Source of the DNA: Clostridiales bacterium
GTDB lineage: Bacteria; Bacillota; Clostridia; Oscillospirales; Acutalibacteraceae
Direction: 5' to 3'
Assembly: GCA_012524025.1 (NCBI GenBank)
Contig: JAAYSC010000020.1
Span: 1 to 53,687 of the forward strand
Length of the DNA stretch: 53,687 nucleotides
Below, piece by piece: positions 33,030 through 40,907 of this stretch (within the stretch, counting starts at the first letter, position 1; the number at the start of each line of letters is the position of its first letter). The notes under the pieces were generated by a model, which saw nothing but the letters and a program-made list of their open reading frames with translations, had not been told where the DNA came from and ran no database searches. A program made the position numbers and the translations under genes.

Positions 33030-33860
33030 TTGAATCCGATTTTAATCGCTGTTTTGATTGTGTCCGCTTTGGGTCTCTTGGCAGGCCTGGGGTTGGCCAT
33101 AGCTTCCGCCATAATGGCCGTACCCGTGGACGAGAAGACAGAAAAGATAGAAGAAATTTTACCCGGCATCAACTGCGGTGCCTGCGGTTATTCGGGCTGT
33201 GCGGGCTATGCCAAGGCCTTGGCCGACGGTGATGAGAGCGACACCGCCCTTTGCTCACCGGGCGGAACGGAAGTTTCTGTCCTAATTGCCCGGATAACCG
33301 GCCTGGCCGCGGGCGAAGTTATGCCTTCGGCTGCGGTGGTGCTCTGCCAGGGCAGCAATAAAAACACAGGTGATAAGCTGGTGTATGTAGGCGTACCCAA
33401 CTGCAAAATGGCAACCCAACTTTTCAGCGGCCAAAGGCAGTGCAATTACGGTTGCCTGGGTTTTGGTGATTGCGTGGCGGTGTGCGACTATGGCGCCATC
33501 CATATCTGCGACGGTGTCGCCCGTATCAACCCCCTGCTTTGCAAGGCCTGTGAGAAATGTGTTGCCGCCTGCCCCAAGGGTCTTATAGAAATGATGCCCC
33601 TTTACGAGGCCAAGGCTGCCGTTTTATGTAATAACAGGGAAAAGGGCGCCGTAACCCGCAAGCAGTGTAAAACAGGTTGCATCAGCTGCACACGCTGCGT
33701 TAAGGCCTGCGAGTTTGATGCCATTACCATGGTTGACGGCGTGGCCAAGATTGACTACCACAAGTGTACCGCCTGCGGCGAATGTGTCACGGTCTGCCCG
33801 GTTAAGGCCATTGATATGATTGACATGCAAAAGATGATAGAAAGGGCCAAGGCTCAATAA
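33030..33860 (+). CDS. rnfB: Rnf complex subunit RnfB
   Basis: A 276-residue ferredoxin-like subunit, entry point for reduced ferredoxin. It has one N-terminal anchor helix (residues 5-30), the RnfB-type cluster site with C49, C52, C57 and C75, and then several ferredoxin motifs, including CKACEKCVAACP, CISCTRCVKACE and CTACGECVTVCP. The TTG start has GGAGG upstream. The operon ends with a terminator 25 bases past the stop. Confidence 0.96.
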   Translation: MNPILIAVLIVSALGLLAGLGLAIASAIMAVPVDEKTEKIEEILPGINCGACGYSGCAGYAKALADGDESDTALCSPGGTEVSVLIARITGLAAGEVMPSAAVVLCQGSNKNTGDKLVYVGVPNCKMATQLFSGQRQCNYGCLGFGDCVAVCDYGAIHICDGVARINPLLCKACEKCVAACPKGLIEMMPLYEAKAAVLCNNREKGAVTRKQCKTGCISCTRCVKACEFDAITMVDGVAKIDYHKCTACGECVTVCPVKAIDMIDMQKMIERAKAQ

Positions 33861-33884
33861 ACCTAAAACCAAAAAAACGCAGAA

Positions 33885-33921
33885 AAAAAGTGATTGTGAC
33901 GGACAGACACAATCACTTTTT
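33885..33921. terminator. Bidirectional terminator after rnfB
   Basis: Perfect 14-base stem: AAAAAGTGATTGTG (33885-33898) with CACAATCACTTTTT (33908-33921). It terminates the rnf operon and the convergent HAD gene. Confidence 0.92.
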
Positions 33922-33932
33922 GTTTTTCTAAT

Positions 33933-34649
33933 TTACTCGGGCAAGTTTTTGATCAGCTCTGCCCAACTGTTAATTTGAAGGTATTGCTTGCCCTCATCGT
34001 CTTTAAAGCTGAAAGCTTCATGACTTTTGGGGTCATAATGCACGGCAAACATGCCGACACTGTGGGCACCCTTGACATCGGCTTCAAAACTGTCACCGCA
34101 ATACCAACAGTCTTGGGGTTCAACTTCAGCTATTTTTGCGGCCGCCTTGAACATATCGCTATGGGGCTTTTTAAAGAGATAATCGGCACTGGTAATTACA
34201 AATTTCATTCTGCTCTTGGGGAACTGTTCTTTTACAGCCTGGGCCATAGAATTGCCCGAGACAACCGTGTTGCTGATTACACCTGTTCTGATACCCGAAT
34301 CTTTCAGAGCTTTTAAGAGATCCACCATGTGCTCGGTCGGTTGCCTGTCGGAATTATATCTGTCAAAGACCGCTTCGCACTGCCAGAGAGGTATGTCGTA
34401 CTTGAGGCCTGTTTGGGCAAAAATATTGCGGAAAACAGTCGTAAGGCGAACTTCCAAATCATCACAAACCAGACCGGCCTCAAGGCGGTTATAGTAGTGG
34501 TCCCAGAGTTCGCACATGGCCTCGGTAGTGGTAACCTTGGGGTTTATTGCCGCCAAGCGTAGGGCCTCCATGCCTTTATCAAGCCAAAACACCGTGCTTT
34601 GAATCAGGGTTCCTCCAAAATCAAAAATAACTAACTTTGGTTTTTTCAT
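33933..34649 (-). CDS. HAD-superfamily hydrolase
   Basis: A 238-residue HAD protein. The first motif is VIFDFGGTL, so the nucleophile D10 is present but the usual acid/base Asp two residues later is Gly. Motif II (GVISNTV), a lysine region (KKPHSDMF) and the acidic motif III (YCGDSFEADVKGA) are present. The layout fits the subgroup IA phosphatase-like HADs. A good AAAGGGGAAA precedes the ATG. It is the second gene of a two-gene minus-strand unit with the YfcE-like phosphodiesterase 26 bases upstream. The substrate is unknown, and the missing Asp may mean altered or weak phosphatase activity. Confidence 0.82.
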   Translation of the reverse strand: MKKPKLVIFDFGGTLIQSTVFWLDKGMEALRLAAINPKVTTTEAMCELWDHYYNRLEAGLVCDDLEVRLTTVFRNIFAQTGLKYDIPLWQCEAVFDRYNSDRQPTEHMVDLLKALKDSGIRTGVISNTVVSGNSMAQAVKEQFPKSRMKFVITSADYLFKKPHSDMFKAAAKIAEVEPQDCWYCGDSFEADVKGAHSVGMFAVHYDPKSHEAFSFKDDEGKQYLQINSWAELIKNLPE

Positions 34650-34675
34650 TTTTCCCCTTTCCCGGCCGAAACCGT

Positions 34676-35143
34676 CTACTTATATTTTATTTGCATGCTC
34701 TTGCATACAATACCGGCCCGTGTGATATCCACAATTCCGTAAGAACCTTCCGCAGCACTTCCCGGGTTAAATAGGTATAAACCGTTTTTGTAGCCGACAT
34801 ATGCCTTGTGGGTATGACCGTAGAGAGCAAGGTCGGCCTTTTTCCAGCTTGCGACTTTCCTTAATTTGTAATTGCCCATCTTCACATTTTCCAAATGGCC
34901 GTGGGTGCAGTAGATACGCTTGCCGGCCAGTTCAACCGTTTGGTTATAAGGCAAATCGCAAGCAAAATCACAGTTGCCCCGCACGGCAATCAGCCTTTTG
35001 TTTTCACATAGTGAAGCGACCGCTTCAAGGTCCCTTGAACCGTCGCCCAAGAAGACCGCTACCGTGGCCGTCGGATGAGCTTCAAGGGCACAAGAAAGGG
35101 AAAAAACATCCCCATGCCAGTCAGATAAAACAATAATTCGCAT
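34676..35143 (-). CDS. YfcE/MJ0936-family metallophosphodiesterase
   Basis: A 155-residue compact calcineurin-like phosphodiesterase. Motifs are MRIIVLSDWHGD (D, H), VFLGDGSRD, VRGNCDF, TCTHGH-like IYCTHGH and YGHTHKAY. Length fits the YfcE/MJ0936 family. I start at the ATG 35143 because the protein begins there with the metal motif, although only a weak AAGGG precedes it; an upstream in-frame extension to 35206 is A/T-rich and not family-like. It heads a short unit with the HAD hydrolase. Confidence 0.88.
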   Translation of the reverse strand: MRIIVLSDWHGDVFSLSCALEAHPTATVAVFLGDGSRDLEAVASLCENKRLIAVRGNCDFACDLPYNQTVELAGKRIYCTHGHLENVKMGNYKLRKVASWKKADLALYGHTHKAYVGYKNGLYLFNPGSAAEGSYGIVDITRAGIVCKSMQIKYK

Positions 35144-35179
35144 TAAAACCCTTAAAAAAAGTATTAAGTGTACAATAAA

Positions 35180-35208
35180 CTCACCTATATTATATATCAT
35201 CTTCAAAA
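35180..35208 (-). promoter_or_regulatory. Possible promoter of the YfcE-like phosphodiesterase
   Basis: On the minus strand, a TTGCCT-like box, about 16 bases, then TATAAT, within the 151-base divergent gap. The -35 match is moderate. Positions are approximate. Confidence 0.35.
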
Positions 35209-35231
35209 AAAGGCAAACTTTCTCTTTTTCC

Positions 35232-35260
35232 TTTACAGGGGCCGTCTGCTATGATAAGCT
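35232..35260 (+). promoter_or_regulatory. Possible promoter of the sugar-isomerase-like gene
   Basis: TTTACA (35232-35237), 17-base spacer, TAAGCT (35255-35260), 34 bases ahead of the start. Same -10 hexamer as the toxin-antitoxin promoter. Confidence 0.4.
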
Positions 35261-35294
35261 TTTATTTGAGAGAAATTTATACGGAGGGATAAAG

Positions 35295-36158
35295 ATGAAA
35301 ATTTCCACCCAGACACATGCCATGAGCGAGGCCTTTGGTGAAGAGGAAGCCATCAGGATACTGGCCCAAATCGGTTTTGACGCACTTGATTATTCCATGT
35401 TTCACCAGGACCATGACACTTCGGTTGTTTTTTCCGACAATTTTGAATCCTACGCTCTAAAGCTTAAAAAAATTGCTGAAGACGAAGGTATTTATTTCAA
35501 CCAGGCTCACGCCCCCTTCCCCTCTTTCAGGCATGACGATGACGAGTATAACAGGAAAATTATTCCCACCATTATTCGTTCCATTGCTTTTGCCGGTGTT
35601 TTGGGAGCGGAACAAATCATAGTCCATCCCGTGGCCTTTCAAAGCGATAAGAAAGAAAAAAATTTAGAACTATATAATTTCTTATTACCCACCGCCAAAG
35701 AGTACAAAATAAAAATCGCCTTGGAAAATATGTTCGGCCGCAACCCCAACAACGGGCAAATCATAGCCAATGTTTGCAGCACCGGCCAAGAATTTGCCGA
35801 ATATATGGACGCCCTGGACCCGGAACACTTTGTTGCTTGTTTGGACTTGGGTCATGCCGGCCTTGTCGGGCAAACCGCTCAAGATATGATAAGAACCTTA
35901 GGCAGTGACAGGCTGAAATCCCTGCATGTTCACGACAATGATCATGTTGTGGATTGGCATACCCTCCCCTTTACCGTCAGCGATTCCAAGTCACTTGATT
36001 GGCATGAAATTATGGCAGCCCTAAAGGAAATTAATTATAGCGGGGACTTCACCTTTGAAGCCGATGGGTTTTTCAGACATATGCCAAAAGAACTTCTAAT
36101 TCCCGCCTGTGAATTTTTGTATAAAACCGGCCGTTATTTGGTAGGCCTTTGCCAATAA
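35295..36158 (+). CDS. Sugar phosphate isomerase/epimerase-like TIM-barrel protein
   Basis: A 287-residue xylose-isomerase-like TIM-barrel protein (AP endonuclease family 2 fold). Visible are the barrel blocks ISTQTHAMSEAF, FNQAHAPFPSF, IIVHPVAFQS, IALENMFGRN (conserved E), FVACLDLGHAGLVG (D and H), LKSLHVHDNDH and FTFEADGFF. The metal-binding acidic and His residues are in the usual places. A strong GGAGGG precedes the ATG. It is followed after 19 bases by an amidohydrolase, suggesting a two-enzyme step for a small sugar or organic-acid metabolite. The substrate is unknown. Confidence 0.8.
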   Translation: MKISTQTHAMSEAFGEEEAIRILAQIGFDALDYSMFHQDHDTSVVFSDNFESYALKLKKIAEDEGIYFNQAHAPFPSFRHDDDEYNRKIIPTIIRSIAFAGVLGAEQIIVHPVAFQSDKKEKNLELYNFLLPTAKEYKIKIALENMFGRNPNNGQIIANVCSTGQEFAEYMDALDPEHFVACLDLGHAGLVGQTAQDMIRTLGSDRLKSLHVHDNDHVVDWHTLPFTVSDSKSLDWHEIMAALKEINYSGDFTFEADGFFRHMPKELLIPACEFLYKTGRYLVGLCQ

Positions 36159-36177
36159 AAAAAGTTGGGGTGACAAA

Positions 36178-36975
36178 ATGATTTTTGCAAACCATGCCCA
36201 TCTTTATCCCGATGAATTACGGGAAAACAGCGGGCTTGATTCCCTCAAGCAACTCATGTGGGATTGTGGGCTTGACCGTGTTGTGGCCTTCGCTACCTTT
36301 CCCTTCATTTTCAAACGATTGGGCAGCGATAGGGACAACAACAGCTGGCTCTACCACAAAATAAAGAATGAGGACTCTATAGTTCCTTTCGGAACTTTGG
36401 ACTTTACCAAGACCGATCTGATCCAACAGGTTGATCATATAGCCGACTTGGGCTTTAAGGGTATAAAGCTCCACCCGGCGGCTCAAGGCTTTGCCCTTTT
36501 GGAAGAAAGAGCCCTTGAAGTTTATGCCAGGGCTCAAGAGCACGATCTCTTTTTATCCTTCCATACCGGTGTCCACCATTCCAGGTTGAAGGACAGCCAA
36601 CCCATCCTCTTTGACGAAATAGCCTATCAATTCACCGACCTTCGTTTCAGCATGGAACATATAGGCGGCTACAGTTTCTTTAAGGAAGCCTTGGCTGTAA
36701 TGATAAACAATGACCGCCAGGGTCGCCAGCCTCGAATTTTTGCAGGCTGGACTTCCATAGAGGACAATAACAAAACCGCCTGGGCACTGACTGACGAACA
36801 GCTTGAAACAGTTATTGCACAAACCGGTGAGCTCAACAGCATTTTCGGCCTGGATTTTCCCTTTAAGGATGCCGACTACATCAACAGAGCCATAGACAGG
36901 GTGAAAAACCTAAACATCAGCCAAGAGGCCAAGGCCAATATTTTAGGAGGAAACCTTTTGAGGGAGCTTTCCTAA
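36178..36975 (+). CDS. Amidohydrolase-family metal-dependent hydrolase
   Basis: A 265-residue TIM-barrel amidohydrolase, COG2159-like. The N-terminal metal motif is NHAHLYPDE; GIKLHPAAQGF, LSFHTGVHHS and FSMEHIGGY supply further His residues, and GLDFPFKD gives the late Asp. This resembles the decarboxylase/hydrolase branch (aminocarboxymuconate-semialdehyde decarboxylase-like). It lies 19 bases downstream of the isomerase-like gene and ends in a strong terminator, so the pair is one unit. Confidence 0.8.
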   Translation: MIFANHAHLYPDELRENSGLDSLKQLMWDCGLDRVVAFATFPFIFKRLGSDRDNNSWLYHKIKNEDSIVPFGTLDFTKTDLIQQVDHIADLGFKGIKLHPAAQGFALLEERALEVYARAQEHDLFLSFHTGVHHSRLKDSQPILFDEIAYQFTDLRFSMEHIGGYSFFKEALAVMINNDRQGRQPRIFAGWTSIEDNNKTAWALTDEQLETVIAQTGELNSIFGLDFPFKDADYINRAIDRVKNLNISQEAKANILGGNLLRELS

Positions 36976-36992
36976 TCGCATAATTTTCAAAC

Positions 36993-37024
36993 AAAAAGCT
37001 GCGGATTGCTTCCGTGGCTTTTTT
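36993..37024 (+). terminator. Terminator after the amidohydrolase gene
   Basis: Stem AAAAAGC paired with GCTTTTT, with an inner CGGA/TCCG pairing, followed by TTATTT. It ends the isomerase-amidohydrolase unit. Confidence 0.85.
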
Positions 37025-37064
37025 ATTTAAAATGTTAAATTTTTGAAACAATTTTAGGTTTATA

Positions 37065-37094
37065 GTGACAAATAAGACATATATATGTTATAAT
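37065..37094 (+). promoter_or_regulatory. Promoter of the phoH-ybeY unit
   Basis: GTGACA (37065-37070), 18-base spacer, perfect TATAAT (37089-37094), about 55 bases ahead of phoH. The surrounding DNA is very A/T-rich. Confidence 0.55.
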
Positions 37095-37148
37095 CTAACA
37101 AAATATTTATATTATATTCTTACTTGTTTTTGACAGAGGGGGTGTCTT

Positions 37149-38120
37149 ATGTACGAAGAATCAATTCATATTGACCGTTTTGATGAAACTGTCAGCCTCT
37201 TTGGCAGTTTTGATGAAAATATAAAACTTTTGGAAAATGAGTTGGGCGTTAAGGTCCTCTACCGGGGCAGCGAAGTTAAGGTCACGGGGGCAGCACAAGA
37301 TGTTGACAAGGCCCTGCGTGCAATCAATGCCTTGTTGGCCCTAATAAACCGTGGTGAAACCTTGGGTGAACTCAATGTTAACTATGTTTTAAACCTGGTC
37401 AACGAAAACAAAGAAGACCAGCTTTGCAAAATGACGGCAGACTGCATTTGCATAAGCTCGCGCGGGCGTCCCATAAGGCCCAAAACATTAGGGCAAGAAA
37501 AATATGTAAACGCAATGAAAAACAACACCATAGTCTTGGGTGTCGGCCCGGCCGGTACGGGTAAAACCTTCTTGGCCGTTGCCATGGCGGTAACCGCCTT
37601 GCGGGCAAAAGAAGTCAATCGCATAATCTTGACCCGCCCGGCTGTTGAAGCCGGTGAAAGTTTGGGTTTTTTACCGGGTGATTTGCAACATAAGGTTGAC
37701 CCTTACCTGCGCCCCCTTTATGACGCCCTGATGGAAATGTTGGGCAATGAAAATTTTCTCAAGCAGCAAGAGCGCGGCCATATTGAAGTTGCACCCTTGG
37801 CCTACATGCGAGGGCGCACCTTGGATGACAGCTTTATAATCTTGGACGAAGCGCAAAACACCACAGCCCAGCAGATGAAAATGTTCCTAACCCGCCTGGG
37901 TTTTAACTCCAAAATGGTCGTCACCGGCGATATCACCCAGATTGATTTACCTTCCGGTAAAAAATCAGGCCTCAAGGATGCCATTAAAATCCTTAAAGGT
38001 ATTGAAAATATAAGCACCGTGCGTTTGAGCGAAAAAGATGTTGTAAGACATAAACTTGTGCAAGATATAGTAAAAGCATATGAAAAAAATGAGGAGGCAA
38101 AGAAGAAGCATGGCAGATAA
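37149..38120 (+). CDS. phoH: PhoH-family ATPase
   Basis: A 323-residue P-loop ATPase of the PhoH/YbeZ family. An N-terminal KH-like region (residues 20-80), then Walker A GPAGTGKT (133-140), DDSFIILDEAQNTT (Walker B) and the conserved VVTGDITQIDLP. Length is standard. GAGGGGGTG precedes the ATG. The coding end overlaps ybeY by 11 bases; PhoH and YbeY commonly act together in RNA handling. Confidence 0.95.
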   Translation: MYEESIHIDRFDETVSLFGSFDENIKLLENELGVKVLYRGSEVKVTGAAQDVDKALRAINALLALINRGETLGELNVNYVLNLVNENKEDQLCKMTADCICISSRGRPIRPKTLGQEKYVNAMKNNTIVLGVGPAGTGKTFLAVAMAVTALRAKEVNRIILTRPAVEAGESLGFLPGDLQHKVDPYLRPLYDALMEMLGNENFLKQQERGHIEVAPLAYMRGRTLDDSFIILDEAQNTTAQQMKMFLTRLGFNSKMVVTGDITQIDLPSGKKSGLKDAIKILKGIENISTVRLSEKDVVRHKLVQDIVKAYEKNEEAKKKHGR

Positions 38121-38619
38121 AGTTAAGGTAGTCATCTCTGATGACCAGAAAAAAGTTAAAATACCCACCGGCGTACGCATGCTTATACGCCGCAGCTGTA
38201 CCGCTGTTTTGCGCAATGAAAACTTTAAGGGTTCGGCAGAAGTCAGTGTGCGTTTTGTTGACGATGAAGAAATTCAAAAACTCAACCAAAAGTATCGCGA
38301 TATTGACTCACCTACCGATGTGCTCTCCTTCCCCTTGGGCATAGAGGGTGTCTATGACATTAATAATGACACGGGCGCTCAACTTTTGGGCGACATTGTC
38401 ATCTCCGTTGAACGCGCCGCCAAACAGGCTGAAAAATACGGCCACACCCTGCAAAGGGAGCTTGCTTTTTTAACCGTTCATTCCATGTTCCACCTTTTGG
38501 GCTATGACCATGAAAAAGGCGGTTTGGAATTGGTCCGCATGCGCGAACGGGAAGAGACTGTTCTGACCCAGTTAGGCCTGAAAAGAAACAGCAGCTATTA
38601 TATGGGTGATGAAATTTAA
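38110..38619 (+). CDS. ybeY: Endoribonuclease YbeY
   Basis: A 169-residue metalloprotein for 16S rRNA 3'-end maturation and ribosome quality control. The zinc motif HSMFHLLGYDHE near the C terminus gives the three histidines of HxxxHxxGYDH. DIDSPTDVLSFPLG is the other hallmark. The start ATG at 38110 fits the family length; GAGGAGG lies 12 bases upstream, slightly far, inside phoH. Confidence 0.94.
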   Translation: MADKVKVVISDDQKKVKIPTGVRMLIRRSCTAVLRNENFKGSAEVSVRFVDDEEIQKLNQKYRDIDSPTDVLSFPLGIEGVYDINNDTGAQLLGDIVISVERAAKQAEKYGHTLQRELAFLTVHSMFHLLGYDHEKGGLELVRMREREETVLTQLGLKRNSSYYMGDEI

Positions 38620-38642
38620 AAACAAAAGTTATCACTGCCATG

Positions 38643-38686
38643 CCGCGCCGGTTTACCAAGGCGGTGCGGTGTGGTAGCGGCTTTTT
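38643..38686 (+). promoter_or_regulatory. GC-rich overlapping hairpins, possible attenuator ahead of dgkA
   Basis: One hairpin pairs CCGCGCCG (38643-38650) with CGGTGCGG (38662-38669). A second pairs GCCG...TACC (38647-38657) with GGTAGCGGC (38673-38681) and ends in TTTTT, the form of an intrinsic terminator. The two share bases and exclude each other. The T-run abuts the dgkA ribosome binding site AAGAGGTG. Confidence 0.5.
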
Positions 38687-38700
38687 AAGAGGTGTATAAG

Positions 38701-39225
38701 ATGAAGGCTTTGCTCAAAAGCTTCGGTTATGCTTTCAACGGTTTTATCTACGCTTTGCACAATGAACGCAATATGCGCATCCATGTAAGCTGCTTGCTTT
38801 ATATGTTTTATTTCTTATTGCGCTTTGATTTTTTCGTTTTGGAAAAGTTTGAGTTTGCCCTGCTTTTCCTGGCTTCTGCCCTGGTGCTCATGGGTGAGCT
38901 TATTAACACGGCCATAGAAAACGCCATTGATCTGGTGGAAGAAAATTACAATAAAAAGGCAAAAACAGCCAAGGATACAGCCTCCGCAGCTGTTTTGATT
39001 TCGGCCTTTTTTGCTGTTTTGGTAGGCCTTGCGCTCTTGTGGCAGCCACCTGCCTTCAAGGCCTTGTATGAATTTTACAGAGGGCATCTAATTGAATTTT
39101 CTGCTTTTGTTTTAAGTTTAGTTTTTGCCCTGCTCTATATTTTTGTCGGCCCCTTGAAGCTTTTCAATTTATCGGGCAAGGGGGCCCCTTCCAAAAAAGA
39201 CCAACCAACCCTTAAAGGAGAATAA
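38701..39225 (+). CDS. dgkA: Diacylglycerol/undecaprenol kinase with extra C-terminal membrane segments
   Basis: A 174-residue integral membrane kinase of the DgkA/UdpK family. The family core is clear: SFGYAFNGFIYALHNERNMRIH, then LVLMGELINTAIENAIDLV with the conserved ExxNTAIE and the ENYNKKAKTAKDTASAAVL helix. A family member usually ends near 120-130 residues, but here about 50 further residues with one or two more hydrophobic stretches (AFVLSLVFALLYIFVGPL) follow. Start ATG 38701, 7 bases after AAGAGGTG. It recycles undecaprenol, or phosphorylates diacylglycerol, at the membrane. It is followed by era with only 1 base between. Confidence 0.9.
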   Translation: MKALLKSFGYAFNGFIYALHNERNMRIHVSCLLYMFYFLLRFDFFVLEKFEFALLFLASALVLMGELINTAIENAIDLVEENYNKKAKTAKDTASAAVLISAFFAVLVGLALLWQPPAFKALYEFYRGHLIEFSAFVLSLVFALLYIFVGPLKLFNLSGKGAPSKKDQPTLKGE

Positions 39226-39226
39226 T

Positions 39227-40114
39227 ATGACAAAAACCGCCTTTATTGCCATTGTGGGCAGCCCCAATGTCGGTAAATCCTCAATCTTAAACAAGCTCTT
39301 GGGTCAAAAGCTTGCCATTGTTTCGAGCAAGCCTCAAACCACCCGCACAAAAATCATGGGTGTACTCACGCAGGAGCAAACCCAGCTTGTTTTTATAGAT
39401 ACACCGGGCTTCCATCGCCCACGCACTAAGCTGGGTGAAAAAATGGTCAAGGCGGTCAGCGATTCCATAGCCGGCGTTGATGCCTGCCTTATGGTTGTCG
39501 AAGCCGGCGGCAAGCTGCGCGAGTCCGACAAGGAGCTTATCAAAAGGTTTGAAAGCGAGAAAGTGCCGGTTATACTGGCTATTAATAAAGTCGATACTTT
39601 AAAAAACAAGGATGAACTTATAGAGCAAATTGCACTTTTCAATGAGCTCTACCCCTTTGAAGCCTTGGTGCCCACATCGGCCATTAAGGACACCAACTTG
39701 GACCAACTCAAGGCCGAACTTTTGAAATTGGCTCAACCTTCCGTCTTCTTCTTCCCCGAAGACACCTTGACCGACCAGCCCGAAAGGGTTATAGCGGCCG
39801 AAATCGTTCGTGAAAAAACGCTGCGTTTGTTGGATAAGGAAATCCCCCACGGGATTGCCGTCAGCATAGAAAACATGCGTGAACGGCCCGACAGCGATTT
39901 GATGGACATAGACGCCCTTATCTACTGTGAAAAAGAAAGCCATAAGGGTATAATCATAGGTAAACAAGGTGCCATGCTGAAAAAAATTTCTACCTACGCC
40001 AGGCAGGACATGGAAGACTTTTTTATGTGTAGAATCAACTTGCAGTGTTGGGTCAAAGTCAAGCGCGACTGGCGCAACCGTGAGGGCCTGATAAGAAGCT
40101 TTGGCCTGGATTAA
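39227..40114 (+). CDS. era: GTPase Era
   Basis: A 295-residue Ras-like GTPase needed for 16S rRNA maturation and 30S assembly. G1 GSPNVGKS (11-18), G3 DTPGFHRP, G4 NKVD, and the C-terminal KH domain with HKGIIIGKQGAMLKKI. The length is canonical. AAAGGAG precedes the ATG. The neighbours ybeY, dgkA, era and recO are the usual Bacillota order, without the cytidine deaminase gene often found before era. Confidence 0.97.
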   Translation: MTKTAFIAIVGSPNVGKSSILNKLLGQKLAIVSSKPQTTRTKIMGVLTQEQTQLVFIDTPGFHRPRTKLGEKMVKAVSDSIAGVDACLMVVEAGGKLRESDKELIKRFESEKVPVILAINKVDTLKNKDELIEQIALFNELYPFEALVPTSAIKDTNLDQLKAELLKLAQPSVFFFPEDTLTDQPERVIAAEIVREKTLRLLDKEIPHGIAVSIENMRERPDSDLMDIDALIYCEKESHKGIIIGKQGAMLKKISTYARQDMEDFFMCRINLQCWVKVKRDWRNREGLIRSFGLD

Positions 40115-40137
40115 CCTTTTGAAAGTGAGGTGCACCC

Positions 40138-40881
40138 ATGCAACTTAAAACCGACGGTTTGGTCATTCGCGAATACAGCGTGGGTGAAAATGACAGGGTA
40201 ATCACCGTGCTCACCCGCGATTACGGTATTATACGCGCCTTTGCCAACGGGGCTAAAAGGCTCAAAAGCCGTTCGCAAAGCGCAACCCAGCTTTTGGCCT
40301 ATTCTTCCTTTGTTTTTTACCAAGGCCGGGACAGTTACAGCGTAAACGAAGCCAAGAGCAAAGAAATCTTTTTTAAATTGCGCGAGGACATTGAAAAACT
40401 GTCCCTGGCGCAATATTTTTGTGAATTGGCCGGTGAATTGGGCCCCGAAATGGACAGGGCCGACGACTACCTCAAGCTAATCTTAAATACCCTGCACTTT
40501 TTAGCCAAGGATTCAAGGCCGCAGCTGATGCTCAAGGCTGTTTTGGAATTGCGGATGATGAGCCTGGCCGGCTATATGCCCGACCTGACCGCCTGTGACC
40601 ACTGCGGTAATTTTGAAGATGCGGGCATGTTTTTTGAAAAAGAGAAGGGGCTTTTGGTCTGCTGCAAATGCGGCAGTGGCGGCCGGGCCGTGACGGCAAG
40701 TGTTTTGGCCGCCATGCGGCACATATGTTATTCCGACTTTGTAAAGCTGTTTAACTTTACACTCTCGGATGAAGCTCTTGAATGCCTGTCAGTGCTTACA
40801 GAGGCCTATCTTAAAGCCCATATACAAAAAAACTTTAAAACACTTGATTTTTACAAGTCTTTGGCTCAACTTAAATTGTAA
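40138..40881 (+). CDS. recO: DNA repair protein RecO
   Basis: A 247-residue recombination mediator that helps load RecA on SSB-coated single-stranded DNA. It has an N-terminal OB fold (LKTDGLVIREYSVGENDRVITVLT) and a C-terminal helical domain with a zinc site: C153 and C156 in CDHC, and C175/C176 and C178 in CCKC. GTGAGGTG precedes the ATG. It lies 23 bases after era and 26 before mutS2. Confidence 0.94.
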   Translation: MQLKTDGLVIREYSVGENDRVITVLTRDYGIIRAFANGAKRLKSRSQSATQLLAYSSFVFYQGRDSYSVNEAKSKEIFFKLREDIEKLSLAQYFCELAGELGPEMDRADDYLKLILNTLHFLAKDSRPQLMLKAVLELRMMSLAGYMPDLTACDHCGNFEDAGMFFEKEKGLLVCCKCGSGGRAVTASVLAAMRHICYSDFVKLFNFTLSDEALECLSVLTEAYLKAHIQKNFKTLDFYKSLAQLKL

Positions 40882-40907
40882 ATTCTGTAATTCGAAAGGA
40901 AAACCTG

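Noticed and set aside
37061-37148. A second TTGACA at about 37129 as the phoH promoter
   Set aside because: It lies directly before the ribosome binding site with no room for a -10 box ahead of the start codon.
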